In this document: piece after piece, positions 36,317 through 44,188 of the stretch
Layout of the letters: each line of letters opens with the position of its first letter
Numbering within the stretch: position 1 is the first letter of the stretch
The notes under the pieces: model-generated
Databases searched by the model: none
Seen by the model: the letters and a program-made list of their open reading frames with translations, nothing else
Told to the model about the DNA's origin: nothing
Source: JBIQJD01 sp044507695
Lineage (GTDB): Bacteria; Bacteroidota; Ignavibacteria; Ignavibacteriales; Ignavibacteriaceae
DNA length: 64,000 nt
Direction: 5' to 3'
Assembly (NCBI GenBank): GCA_044507695.1
Contig: JBIQJD010000018.1
Location: forward strand, 1-64,000
Made by a program: the position numbers and the translations under genes

Positions 36317-36781
36317 ATGATGAAAAAAAATAACACCGTGTTTAAAAATCCCGAATTGGAAAAATTAAATTTTCTGATCGGTGAATGGAAAGTAAGCGGC
36401 AAACATCGTCTTATTCCGGATCCTTTAAACGGAAAGGTAAATTTCAAATGGATTGGTGGGGAATCATTTATACAAATGGAAACGGATTTTAACCAATCAG
36501 GTCCGCCAAACAGTGTTGCTGTAATTGGCAGTGATGATAAAGCCGGAACTTTATCAATGTTATATCATGATGTTAGAGGCGTTTCGAGAATTTTTGAGAT
36601 GAAATTCAGTGATAATGTCTGGAGTTTGTTTAGAAATTTTCCAGGTTTTTCTCAAAGATTCACAGGAACGATAAGCAATGATGGAAATAATATTAACGGA
36701 ATTTGGGAGTTATCTGAAGATGATATCAATTGGATTAAAGATGCCGAAATGATCTACAATAAAACTGAAAGTGTTAAGTAA
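36317..36781 (+). CDS. DUF1579-like lipocalin-type protein
   Basis: About 155 residues. FKNPELEKLNFLIGEWKVSGK is the typical start of DUF1579/THAP4-like ten-stranded barrels (L-x-x-L-I-G-x-W), followed by FKWIGGESFIQME and alternating strands to WIKDAEMIYNK. The start is set at 36317 (or 36320), preceded by CAGGA. An in-frame TTG at 36251 would lie inside the -7 box of site B and is therefore not translated. Function unknown; probably binds a small ligand. It is driven by its own operator/promoter. Confidence 0.72.
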   Translation: MMKKNNTVFKNPELEKLNFLIGEWKVSGKHRLIPDPLNGKVNFKWIGGESFIQMETDFNQSGPPNSVAVIGSDDKAGTLSMLYHDVRGVSRIFEMKFSDNVWSLFRNFPGFSQRFTGTISNDGNNINGIWELSEDDINWIKDAEMIYNKTESVK

Positions 36782-36849
36782 TTATCTTTGCTGTTTGAAT
36801 TTGAAAATAAAAAAATCACAATATTAAAATTAATTTGGAAGGAAAATCT

Positions 36850-37737
36850 ATGCAGAAGTTAATCCCGTTCTTATGGTTTGATTCCCAGGCTGAAGATGCA
36901 GTTAAATTCTACACTTCAGTTTTTAAAAATTCAAAAGCTGGTTCAATCACAAAATTCACAGAAGAAAGTGCGCAGGCATCCGGAATGCAGCCAGGCACAG
37001 TTATGACGGTTAATTTTCAAATTGACGGATTTGATTTTACAGTTATTAATGGCGGGCCTGCTTTTAAAATCAACCCATCAATCTCATTTTTTTATTATTC
37101 AAATGATGAAAAAGAAATTGAAGAACTGTGGAAAAAACTTTCCGATGGTGGTTTAGCTTTGATGGAGCTTGATAAATATGATTGGAGCACTAAGTACGGC
37201 TGGGTTCAGGATAAATTTGGTGTATCCTGGCAATTAATGTTTACTGAAAATGAAATCAGGCAAAAAATAGTTCCATCATTAATGTTCACAAAGAATAGCG
37301 GCAAGACTGAAGAAGCAATCAACTTTTATACTTCAGTTTTTAAGAATTCTTCCGTGGGAAATATTTTTAGGTTTGAGCCTGCACAAAAACCTGATGAAGA
37401 CAGCTCAATTGCTTATGCTGATTTTAATCTGGAAGGACAATTGTTCTCTGCAATGGATGGCGGACATAAACATGATTTTTCATTCAATGAAGCAGTTTCA
37501 TTAGTTGTTAATTGTAAGGATCAAAATGAAATTGATTATTACTGGAATAAACTTTCCGCTGTGCCGCAGGCTGAAATATGCGGATGGATAAAGGATAAAT
37601 ACGGCGTTTCCTGGCAAATCGTTCCAGCCAATTTACCACAGCTGCTTAGCGGCAAAAATGCAAAAGCAGTTACCCAGAAAGTGCTTCAATCAAAAAAATT
37701 AAATATTGCTGAATTGGAAGAGGCTGCAAACAGTTAG
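36850..37737 (+). CDS. tandem VOC (PhnB-like) protein
   Basis: A 295-residue protein made of two PhnB-type VOC domains (about 1-130 and 140-270). Each starts with the same layout: LIPFLWFDSQAEDAVKFYTSVFKNS and PSLMFTKNSGKTEEAINFYTSVFKNS, and each ends with DKFGVSWQ or DKYGVSW. This group is often annotated 3-demethylubiquinone-9 3-methyltransferase, but the fold is glyoxalase-like and the function unproven. The ATG at 36850 with GGAAGGA upstream is preferred over an in-frame TTG at 36835. It is an internal duplication in a cluster of single VOC genes. Confidence 0.88.
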   Translation: MQKLIPFLWFDSQAEDAVKFYTSVFKNSKAGSITKFTEESAQASGMQPGTVMTVNFQIDGFDFTVINGGPAFKINPSISFFYYSNDEKEIEELWKKLSDGGLALMELDKYDWSTKYGWVQDKFGVSWQLMFTENEIRQKIVPSLMFTKNSGKTEEAINFYTSVFKNSSVGNIFRFEPAQKPDEDSSIAYADFNLEGQLFSAMDGGHKHDFSFNEAVSLVVNCKDQNEIDYYWNKLSAVPQAEICGWIKDKYGVSWQIVPANLPQLLSGKNAKAVTQKVLQSKKLNIAELEEAANS

Positions 37738-37790
37738 TATGAATTTAGAACAACTAAATAATTAATCATTCAATAAAATAGAGGAAGAAC

Positions 37791-38207
37791 ATGAGTTTCA
37801 CAAAAATTAAAGTTGAGTCGGTAATTTCTGCTGATACAAAAAAAGTATGGGATTATTTTTCAAAACCGGAACATATTACACAATGGAATTACGCTGTTGA
37901 TGATTGGCATTGCCCCAGTGCAGAAAATGATTTGAGAACCGGCGGCAGATTTAAAAGCAGAATGGAAGCTAAAGACGGCAGCGCCGGATTTGATTTCGAA
38001 GGTTTTTATGATGAAGTAATTGATCACAAGAAAATTGCTTATACAATGCCGGATGGCAGACATGCAGTTACTGAGTTTGAAGATCTTGGAGATAAAACAA
38101 AGGTAACAACAACTTTTGATGCTGAAAATCTAAATTCACTTGAGATGCAGAAAACCGGCTGGCAAGCAATGCTGGATAATTTTAAAAATTATGTGGAAAG
38201 AAATTAA
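37791..38207 (+). CDS. SRPBCC (AHSA1-type START-like) protein
   Basis: A 138-residue protein with the AHSA1/polyketide-cyclase pattern: KVESVISADTKKVWDYFSKPEHITQWN, then GGRFKSRMEAKDGS, FEGFYDEVIDHKKIAYTMPDGR and the final helix QKTGWQAMLDNFKNYVE. It makes a hydrophobic ligand cavity; stress-related roles are common and no catalytic activity is assigned. GAGGAAG precedes the ATG. It sits between the tandem VOC gene and a small membrane protein gene (5 bp downstream), clearly in one operon. A second SRPBCC gene is at 42012. Confidence 0.9.
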   Translation: MSFTKIKVESVISADTKKVWDYFSKPEHITQWNYAVDDWHCPSAENDLRTGGRFKSRMEAKDGSAGFDFEGFYDEVIDHKKIAYTMPDGRHAVTEFEDLGDKTKVTTTFDAENLNSLEMQKTGWQAMLDNFKNYVERN

Positions 38208-38212
38208 AACAG

Positions 38213-38695
38213 ATGAAAGAAAAATTTCCGTTCATGGCTGTTTTAAAAACAGCATTGCTCGCCGGAACTTTGGATATTACTGCTGCATTTATCAATACCT
38301 ATTTAAGATCGGGATCAACTCCTGAAATCGTGCTTCAGTTTATTGCCAGCGGAGTTCTGGGAGATCGATCATTTGAGCAGGGAATTTTCACTGCTTTGCT
38401 CGGATTGATTTTTCATTACTTCATTGCATTTTCATGGACGGTAATTTTCTTCCTCATCTATCCTGAATTGAAACTTTCTTCATCATCTAAAATTTTTAGC
38501 GGATTGATTTATGGAATTATAATCTGGCTGATAATGAATCTGATTGTTGTTCCGCTTTCAAACACTCCGCAATTTTCTCCCGGAGTTATTCAAAATATAA
38601 TCGGCCTGGCTTTTATAATGTTCCTTGTTGGATTACCAATTTCATTAATGTTTCATAAAAGCAAACATACAATTAAACCGGCAGAAGCAAATTAA
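38213..38695 (+). CDS. small four-TM membrane protein (DUF1440/YagU-like)
   Basis: A 160-residue inner-membrane protein with four hydrophobic helices (about 10-30, 55-85, 97-120, 128-150). The first helix contains AGTLDITAAFI, and the layout resembles the YagU/DUF1440 group, though I am not certain of the family. It starts 5 bp after the SRPBCC stop, so it belongs to the same transcript. No transport or enzymatic motif is visible. Confidence 0.75.
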   Translation: MKEKFPFMAVLKTALLAGTLDITAAFINTYLRSGSTPEIVLQFIASGVLGDRSFEQGIFTALLGLIFHYFIAFSWTVIFFLIYPELKLSSSSKIFSGLIYGIIIWLIMNLIVVPLSNTPQFSPGVIQNIIGLAFIMFLVGLPISLMFHKSKHTIKPAEAN

Positions 38696-38727
38696 TTGTT
38701 CTATAAAAAATAGAGGAAAAAAGAAAT

Positions 38728-39114
38728 ATGAATTCAAAGAGAATCTGGGCAAACTATTCTGTGGCAGATTTAGACCGCACTACAAAATTCTATTCTGAAT
38801 TAGGTTTTAAATCAAACGGAAGATCAAATGATTTAACAAGTTTTTTCTTCGGTGAAGATAGATTTATTATTCACTTTTTCCTGAAAGATGTTATTCAGTC
38901 TAACACTTCTATCAATTTTGTTGATTCACAAAAAAGTAATGAAATTATCTTCACTCTTTCTGCTGATACGAAAGAAGAGGTAAACGAATGGGCAAAGGAA
39001 GTTGAGAAAGCCGGAGGAACAATTATTTCCGAACCGGAAGAATTTGGTGAAGGATATTATGGTTTTGTTTTTGCTGATCCCGATGGACATAAATTTAACG
39101 TTTTTTATATGTAA
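38728..39114 (+). CDS. VOC (glyoxalase/bleomycin-resistance) family protein
   Basis: A 128-residue protein built from two beta-alpha-beta-beta-beta modules: ANYSVADLDRTTKFYSELGF at the start, EVEKAGGTIISEPEEFGEGYYGFVFADPDGHKFNVFYM at the end. FADPDGHKFNVF carries the usual end-of-fold Glu/His-type metal position. VOC proteins include glyoxalases, dioxygenases and drug-binding proteins; the substrate is unknown. GAGGAAA precedes the ATG. It closes the first gene group before the 236-bp gap that contains site C. Confidence 0.9.
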   Translation: MNSKRIWANYSVADLDRTTKFYSELGFKSNGRSNDLTSFFFGEDRFIIHFFLKDVIQSNTSINFVDSQKSNEIIFTLSADTKEEVNEWAKEVEKAGGTIISEPEEFGEGYYGFVFADPDGHKFNVFYM

Positions 39115-39185
39115 TTATTTGTTAAAAATTTAATTGTAATAAATGTTGCTGATAAATGAATGCTTTTGAAGTTAAGTAGATTTCG

Positions 39186-39265
39186 TTGCCGTATTCAACC
39201 TCTAAAATTGCCGTAGGCATACCTTTTAGACTGTAGACTGTTTTTGTAATATTGGTATAAGTTTT
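39186..39265 (+). promoter_or_regulatory. double operator TTGCCGTA with -7 box, site C
   Basis: Two copies of TTGCCGTA start at 39186 and 39208, exactly 22 nt apart. The second is followed by six bases and CCTT (39222-39225). The -7 box TAAGTTTT is at 39258-39265. TTGCCGTA (second copy) to AAGTTT is 51 nt, 11 nt more than at sites A and B, so one helical turn. It drives the alpha/beta hydrolase gene at 39351. Confidence 0.6.
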
Positions 39266-39350
39266 CCGGAGAATTTAAAAAATCAAATAAGGAGTTAATC
39301 AACTTCTTCAGTTCATTAATCAGAGAAATTAAAAACCGGAAGGGAATAAT

Positions 39351-40232
39351 ATGTTTAGTAAAAATTTTTCATTCACCTTATTTCTTGTTTACTTGATCTT
39401 TGTAACTCCTTCATCACTTTCTCAGCAGCAAGCTGCCGGAAATTATGCCGATGTAAACGGAATGAAATTATATTATGAAGTTTCAGGCGGAGGTGAACCG
39501 CTGATAGTATTGCCCGGTGCTCATATGGATATCAAATCAATGGGAGAAATAATTCCCATGCTTGCAGAAAATCATAAAGTATATGCAATTGAATTTCAAG
39601 GGCATGGTCATACTGAAGATATCAACCGACCGATTACCTACTATAATCTTGCAGATGATGTTGCTGCATTTATGGATGCAGTTGGTTTGAAACAAGCAGA
39701 CGTTTTTGGTTATTCGATGGGTGCAGAAGTTGGGCTTCAGCTTTCAGTCCGTAATCCTGAAAAAGTACGAAAATTGATTTTTGCTTCCGGTTCGTATGAT
39801 CTTAAAGGTTGGCAGCCTATATACAATCAGTTTATTCCGCAAATGAGTACAGAAATGTTTTTATCAATGCCTTACTTTGCAGAAAAGCATAAGCAATCTC
39901 CTGATCCTGATGCCTATCTTGCATTTCTTGAAAAGATGATTGCACTTGAAAAAGAACCAATGGCATGGGAAAAAGATGTTAAAAAATTAAAACTTCCAAT
40001 ATTGATGATTGCAGGTGATGCTGATGTAGTTACGCTTGAACATACGGTTTCAATGTTCAGACTTCTTGGCGGTGGTGAGATGGGTGATATGGGTCAGCCG
40101 CTGCCGCAATCGCGTCTTGCAATTCTGCCTGCAACATCGCATACGGCGGTTATTACTCAGGCTGATCTTTTGATTTCGTTGATTGAACCTTTTCTGAAAG
40201 GCGAAACACCCAAAAGTTTCTTTGAGGAATAA
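39351..40232 (+). CDS. exported alpha/beta hydrolase
   Basis: A 293-residue protein with a signal peptide (residues 1-25, ending SSLSQ) and a complete alpha/beta hydrolase domain. The nucleophile elbow is GYSMGAE with Ser122, oxyanion region LPGAHMD, acid in IAGDADVV near 223, and His in PATSHTAVI near 266. The order of motifs resembles the 3-oxoadipate enol-lactonase/haloperoxidase-like group. Being secreted it likely acts in the periplasm; the substrate is unknown. GAAGGG precedes the ATG. It is the first gene after operator site C and probably leads the second transcript of the cluster. Confidence 0.9.
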   Translation: MFSKNFSFTLFLVYLIFVTPSSLSQQQAAGNYADVNGMKLYYEVSGGGEPLIVLPGAHMDIKSMGEIIPMLAENHKVYAIEFQGHGHTEDINRPITYYNLADDVAAFMDAVGLKQADVFGYSMGAEVGLQLSVRNPEKVRKLIFASGSYDLKGWQPIYNQFIPQMSTEMFLSMPYFAEKHKQSPDPDAYLAFLEKMIALEKEPMAWEKDVKKLKLPILMIAGDADVVTLEHTVSMFRLLGGGEMGDMGQPLPQSRLAILPATSHTAVITQADLLISLIEPFLKGETPKSFFEE

Positions 40233-40285
40233 ACATTTTAAGAAAGTTCAAAAGAAAATTATTCAACAAAAAAAATGAATGCTAA

Positions 40286-40882
40286 ATGAGAAAACTTATC
40301 GCTGCAATCAACATGACGCTTGATGGATTTTGCGATCATACTTCTGTAATTGCAGATGAAGAATTACATGATCATTACACTGAATTGATAAAAAATGCCG
40401 GAGCAATTTTGTACGGAAGAATAACTTATCAGCTTATGGAATTCTGGCCAGAGATTGTGAAAAATCCAACAGGCAATAAATCAATGGATGATTTTGCTGT
40501 AACAATAGATAATAGTTTAAAAATAGTTTTTTCACGTACATTAAAAAATCTGGAATGGAAAAATTCTGTCCTGGCAAAAAAAAATCTTAAAGATGAAATT
40601 ATAGATTTAAAGCAGCAGGAAGGGAAAAATATTTTTGTTGGAAGTCCGGGTTTAATTTCACAATGTACAATTCTTCAGTTAATTGATGAATACCAGTTAT
40701 GCATTCACTCAATAATTGCAGGAAAAGGATTGCCGTTATTTAAAAATATAAATGAACAGGTTACACTTAAACTTCTTAGAACAAAACAGTTTGGTTCAGG
40801 TGCGGTTGTTCATTATTACAAACCGGTAAATAATAAAAATGCAAAGCGTGATCTCGAATCAGAAATAAATACTCATAATTAA
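40286..40882 (+). CDS. dihydrofolate reductase-family (RibD C-terminal-like) protein
   Basis: A 198-residue protein with the DHFR/RibD_C fold: MRKLIAAINMTLDGFCDH at the N-terminus, ILYGRITYQLM (NADPH-side helix), NIFVGSPGLISQCT and the closing LPLFKNI. In this group reductase activity on folate is not established. It is adjacent to a paralogue 12 bp downstream that shares the same motif order, so the two arose by tandem duplication or are cotranscribed relatives. The substrate is unknown; members occur often beside VOC and SRPBCC genes. Confidence 0.9.
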   Translation: MRKLIAAINMTLDGFCDHTSVIADEELHDHYTELIKNAGAILYGRITYQLMEFWPEIVKNPTGNKSMDDFAVTIDNSLKIVFSRTLKNLEWKNSVLAKKNLKDEIIDLKQQEGKNIFVGSPGLISQCTILQLIDEYQLCIHSIIAGKGLPLFKNINEQVTLKLLRTKQFGSGAVVHYYKPVNNKNAKRDLESEINTHN

Positions 40883-40894
40883 AAAGGATAGTAA

Positions 40895-41452
40895 ATGAGA
40901 AAGCTCATAATGTGGAACATTATTACTCTTGATGGATATTTTGACACCGATAAAAACTGGGAATTATCTTTTCATGAGCTTGTGTGGGGACCTGAACTTC
41001 AGCAGTTAAGTCTTGAGCAATTAAACTCCGCAGATTATCTTGTCTTTGGAAGAGTAACTTATGAAGGAATGGCTGCTTACTGGAAAAAAGAAAAAGGTGA
41101 AATTGCCGATTTGATGAATGCAATTCCTAAAATTGTTTTTTCTACAACATTAAATTCTGTTGATTGGAATAATACGACATTGATAAAAGAAAATGCTTCC
41201 GCAGAAATTAAAAAATTAAAAGAGCAGGATGGAAAGGATATGTACCTTTTCGGCAGCGCGGATTTATCTAAAACTTTTGTAGACGATAATCTTTTTGATG
41301 AATACAGAATCGGCGTTGCACCTGTAATTTTAGGCAGCGGAAGGCACTTGTTCAAACCCGGAACAGCACAAAATAATTTAATTCTAATATCAGCACAGCC
41401 GCTTGAAAATGGCGGAGTTGTTTTAAAATATCAGAATAAAAAATCTGAATAA
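40895..41452 (+). CDS. dihydrofolate reductase-family protein (second paralogue)
   Basis: A 185-residue protein: MRKLIMWNIITLDGYFDTD, YLVFGRVTYEGMAAYW, MYLFGSADLSKTF, VAPVILGSGRHLFK. The order matches the RibD_C/YwjB-like group and the preceding gene, but the sequences differ clearly, so this is an old duplication. AAAGGA lies before the ATG. It is cotranscribed with its neighbour. Probably NADPH-dependent; substrate unknown. Confidence 0.9.
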   Translation: MRKLIMWNIITLDGYFDTDKNWELSFHELVWGPELQQLSLEQLNSADYLVFGRVTYEGMAAYWKKEKGEIADLMNAIPKIVFSTTLNSVDWNNTTLIKENASAEIKKLKEQDGKDMYLFGSADLSKTFVDDNLFDEYRIGVAPVILGSGRHLFKPGTAQNNLILISAQPLENGGVVLKYQNKKSE

Positions 41453-41504
41453 TTCATAAATATTGATTCAAGAACAATCTTAAACTTTTAAAAGGAAAGT
41501 TATC

Positions 41505-41909
41505 ATGACAAAGATGAATCCTGTAGTGCATTTTGAAATGGCTGCCAAAGACGGAAAACGGATGGCAGAGTTTTACACAAAAGTTTTTGGCTGGCAAACG
41601 CAGCAGCTTGGTGAGGAATTTGGCGGATATATTCTGGCATCAACAACAGAGACAGATGAAAATGGAATGATTAAAGATCCCGGAAGAATTAACGGCGGAT
41701 TTTATCAGAAGATGGATGATCCTGCAATGAATCATCCTTCAGTTGTTATTGCAGTTGATGATTTAAATGAATCAATGGAAAAAATAAAAAACAACGGCGG
41801 AAAAGTTATCGGTGAGGTTCAGGATATTCCCGGAATAGGAAATTACATCTCATTTTTTGATTCTGAAGGTAACCGCGTAGGAATGCTTCAACCAGTGGCA
41901 ATGCAATAA
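41505..41909 (+). CDS. VOC family protein
   Basis: A 134-residue glyoxalase-fold protein: VVHFEMAAKDGKRMAEFYTKVFGWQ at the start, GGFYQKMDD in the middle and ISFFDSEGNRVGMLQP at the end. This is the YckJ/CFP32-like VOC subgroup (FEIPAxDxxRAxxFYxxVFGW pattern). AAGGAAAG precedes the ATG. It is another single VOC gene in the cluster. Metal ligands are not all obvious, so a binding rather than catalytic role is possible. Confidence 0.9.
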   Translation: MTKMNPVVHFEMAAKDGKRMAEFYTKVFGWQTQQLGEEFGGYILASTTETDENGMIKDPGRINGGFYQKMDDPAMNHPSVVIAVDDLNESMEKIKNNGGKVIGEVQDIPGIGNYISFFDSEGNRVGMLQPVAMQ

Positions 41910-42011
41910 TCTGAATCTTAACAAAGAGAAAAAACTCTTTTTGCTTAATAGTTAGCTGAAGAAAAATAATTTATAAAAATCATTCTTAACATTTAAAGAA
42001 GGAGAATTTAT

Positions 42012-42464
42012 ATGCAGAAACTTCATTTTAAAATTGAGATAAACGCTCCCAAAGAAAAAGTATGGCACACAATGCTTGATAAAGAAACATATCCGCAGTG
42101 GACAGATATTTTCGGTCCTGGTTCAAATTATCAGGGTGATTGGAAGGAAGGAAGTAAAATTCTTTTCGTAGCTCCCAACAAAAATGGTAAACTGGATGGA
42201 ATGGTCAGCCGGATTAAAGAAAATAAAGAATATAAGTTCATCTCAATAGAACATTTTGGTGTTTTGCAGGATGGAGTTGAAGATACTACAAGTGATACAG
42301 TAAAAAACTGGGCAGGTGCACTTGAAAATTATACATTCATTGAGAAAGATGGTAAAACTGAAGTTCTTGTGGATATGGATTCCGATGATGAATATTCGGA
42401 CATGTTTTTAAAACTTTGGCCGCAAGCATTGAATAAAGTCAAGGCTCTCGCGGAAAATTCGTGA
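42012..42464 (+). CDS. SRPBCC (START-like) protein
   Basis: A 150-residue protein. LHFKIEINAPKEKVWHTMLDKETYPQWTDIFGPGS is the classic SRPBCC opening (APxEKVW, then W near 32), followed by GDWKEGSKILF and a final amphipathic helix WPQALNKVKALAE. It is a hydrophobic ligand-binding fold. AAGGAGAA precedes the ATG. The second SRPBCC gene of the cluster, it differs enough from the 37.8-kb copy to be a separate subfamily. Confidence 0.9.
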   Translation: MQKLHFKIEINAPKEKVWHTMLDKETYPQWTDIFGPGSNYQGDWKEGSKILFVAPNKNGKLDGMVSRIKENKEYKFISIEHFGVLQDGVEDTTSDTVKNWAGALENYTFIEKDGKTEVLVDMDSDDEYSDMFLKLWPQALNKVKALAENS

Positions 42465-42491
42465 AAAGATGCAGCTTTGATGTGCATTTAC

Positions 42492-42539
42492 AGATGACAT
42501 CTCTTCAAATTAAGAAATGAAACTGTAGGGATGTCATCT
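42492..42539. other. inverted repeat AGATGACATC/GATGTCATCT
   Basis: Perfect 10-bp arms (42492-42501 and 42530-42539) separated by 28 nt, between the SRPBCC and DUF1801 genes and 23 nt before the next ATG. There is no T run. It could be an RNA hairpin in the transcript or paired operator halves. Confidence 0.5.
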
Positions 42540-42561
42540 AAGAAAATTTATTAAATGAAGT

Positions 42562-42936
42562 ATGCAAATAAAAACAAAATTTAAAACCGTAGATGAATAC
42601 ATTAACAGCCATACGGAAGATGTGCAGAAAATTTTGAACAATATTAGAAAAACTATTAAATCCGCTGCACCGCAGGCAGAAGAATCAATCAGCTATAACA
42701 TGCCTGCATATAAGTTTCATGGTCCGCTTGTTTATTTTGCGGTGAATAAAAATCATATTGGATTTTATGGCATACCAACCAGCCACACTAAATTCACAAG
42801 TTTATTATCAGCTTATAAAACAGGCAGAGGATCTGTGCAATTTCCATTTAACCAACGGGTACCGTTAGATTTGATAAGGAAGATTGTAAGGTTCAGAGTA
42901 GAAGAAAATATTTCTAAGAATAAAACCAAACGTTGA
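42562..42936 (+). CDS. DUF1801 (YdhG-like) protein
   Basis: A 124-residue protein: TVDEYINSHTEDVQKILNNIRKTIKSAAPQAEESISYNMPAYK is the standard DUF1801 opening (P-A-AEE-ISY-MPA-), followed by LVYFAVNKNHIGFYGIP and GRGSVQFPFNQRVPLDLIRKIV. It resembles frataxin-like and YdhG folds; the function is unknown, though iron-related roles have been proposed for relatives. It is in the plus-strand accessory cluster, downstream of an inverted repeat. No strong Shine-Dalgarno sequence. Confidence 0.9.
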   Translation: MQIKTKFKTVDEYINSHTEDVQKILNNIRKTIKSAAPQAEESISYNMPAYKFHGPLVYFAVNKNHIGFYGIPTSHTKFTSLLSAYKTGRGSVQFPFNQRVPLDLIRKIVRFRVEENISKNKTKR

Positions 42937-42976
42937 GATAATTTTAACATCACCGGCAAATCAATAATTTAAAATT

Positions 42977-43197
42977 ATGAATGAAGAAACAGAGTTACAG
43001 CTTCATGCAGATGAAAAACATGCTGATTCAGACAGCTCAGTATGGAAGCAGATAGCCGATCCTGTTAAAGGAAGCCAAAAGTTCTTGATCTGGGTTACCC
43101 CGGAATTTTCTGGGCAATTTTTGTATCTGAAACTTCTGTAGGATTATTTACATTGTGGCTGTTCAAAAAAGGTAAATGGAAAAATGTGAAGGTTTAA
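42977..43197 (+). pseudogene. MATE transporter remnant with large internal deletion
   Basis: The ATG at 42977 opens a frame reading SSVWKQIADPVKGSQ, the cytoplasmic start of MATE transporters of the WKQIKESIKGT type, which stops at TAG after 55 codons. From about 43080 another frame gives LGYPGIFWAIFVSETSVG and ends KKGKWKNVKV at TAA 43197, the typical last helix and basic tail of the same family. The ~400 residues between are gone and the ends are out of frame. The next gene begins 1 nt after this stop. Clearly a decayed gene, not an artefact of translation start choice. Confidence 0.8.
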
Positions 43198-43198
43198 A

Positions 43199-43555
43199 AT
43201 GAAAAAGATTGTAACGATCAGAATTATAATTCTGCTTTTGATAATAATATTTGTACTGGCTTCACTCGTTCATTTTGGGATTTTGATTGGAGGATATGAA
43301 CATGATAAAGCCCGTGTTGCGGAACTTATTATAGCAGTAATATTGGCAATAGGATTTATAACAGGAATTATTAATCCGGCCGCTGCTGAAAAAGCAGCAC
43401 GAATTACTCTTTGGATTGCTCTTGCCGGAACACTGATTGGTTTGTTTACAATTATTATTGGTGTTGGCCTGCAGTCATCACTTGATCTTGTTTTACATTC
43501 TGTTATGATTCTGCTGCTTGGTTTGGGATTAATCTTTACAAAAAAGAAAAATTGA
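43199..43555 (+). CDS. small four-TM membrane protein, unknown function
   Basis: A 118-residue, almost entirely hydrophobic protein with four helices (about 8-30, 40-58, 70-90, 95-113) and a KKKN end. AARITLWIALAGTLIGLFTIIIG is the third. I do not recognise a family. It starts 1 nt after the remnant MATE gene's stop, so it was probably translationally coupled to the intact transporter. No Shine-Dalgarno sequence of its own is seen, so expression now may be low. Confidence 0.7.
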   Translation: MKKIVTIRIIILLLIIIFVLASLVHFGILIGGYEHDKARVAELIIAVILAIGFITGIINPAAAEKAARITLWIALAGTLIGLFTIIIGVGLQSSLDLVLHSVMILLLGLGLIFTKKKN

Positions 43556-43697
43556 GTTGAATGGAGTAGTCTATCAATATAATAGGGTAAGTTGGTTGAA
43601 TTAAAAAATATTGAAGATAAGATTGATAAAAATTTCTGGCTATAAATTCTAATTCAAAAAATAAAATTTTCTTACCACTTAAAATCAAGGAGTTCTT

Positions 43698-44135
43698 ATG
43701 CCTGTAATTAATCCATATCTGAATTTTCCCGGAACAACTGAAGAAGCATTCAATTTTTACAAATCAGTTTTTGGAGGTGAATTTGCCGGGGGTATTTATC
43801 GCTTCAAAGATGCACCCGGTGCTGAAAATTTATCTGAAGAAGATAAAAACAAAGTAATGCATGTTTCGCTTCCAATCGGTAATGGTAATGTGCTAATGGG
43901 AACAGATGCACTGGCTTCAATGGGATTTAAAGTAGAAAAAGGAAATAATTTTTACATATCAATTTCTCCTGACAGCAGGGAAGAGGCTGACAGATTATTC
44001 AATGGTTTATCAGTTGGCGGCAAGGTTGAAATGGAAATGCAGGATACATTTTGGGGTGCATACTACGGTTCTCTCGAAGATAAATTCGGTATTAAATGGA
44101 TGATCAACTTTGATAAGAATTCCCGGAATCAATAA
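43698..44135 (+). CDS. PhnB-like VOC protein
   Basis: A 145-residue protein: VINPYLNFPGTTEEAFNFYKSVFGG, then VMHVSLPIGNGNVLMGTDAL and FGIKWMINFDK. This is the PhnB/DUF899-adjacent VOC group (xYLxFxGxxxEAFxFYxxVFGG). AAGGAG before the ATG is a good ribosome-binding site. It is a single domain, unlike the tandem copy at 36850. No phosphonate genes are nearby, so the PhnB name says nothing about its role. Confidence 0.92.
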   Translation: MPVINPYLNFPGTTEEAFNFYKSVFGGEFAGGIYRFKDAPGAENLSEEDKNKVMHVSLPIGNGNVLMGTDALASMGFKVEKGNNFYISISPDSREEADRLFNGLSVGGKVEMEMQDTFWGAYYGSLEDKFGIKWMINFDKNSRNQ

Positions 44136-44188
44136 TAATTTAAATCTGTTTCTAAAAGAAAATTTTTAACAGCAAAATTAATTTGGAT

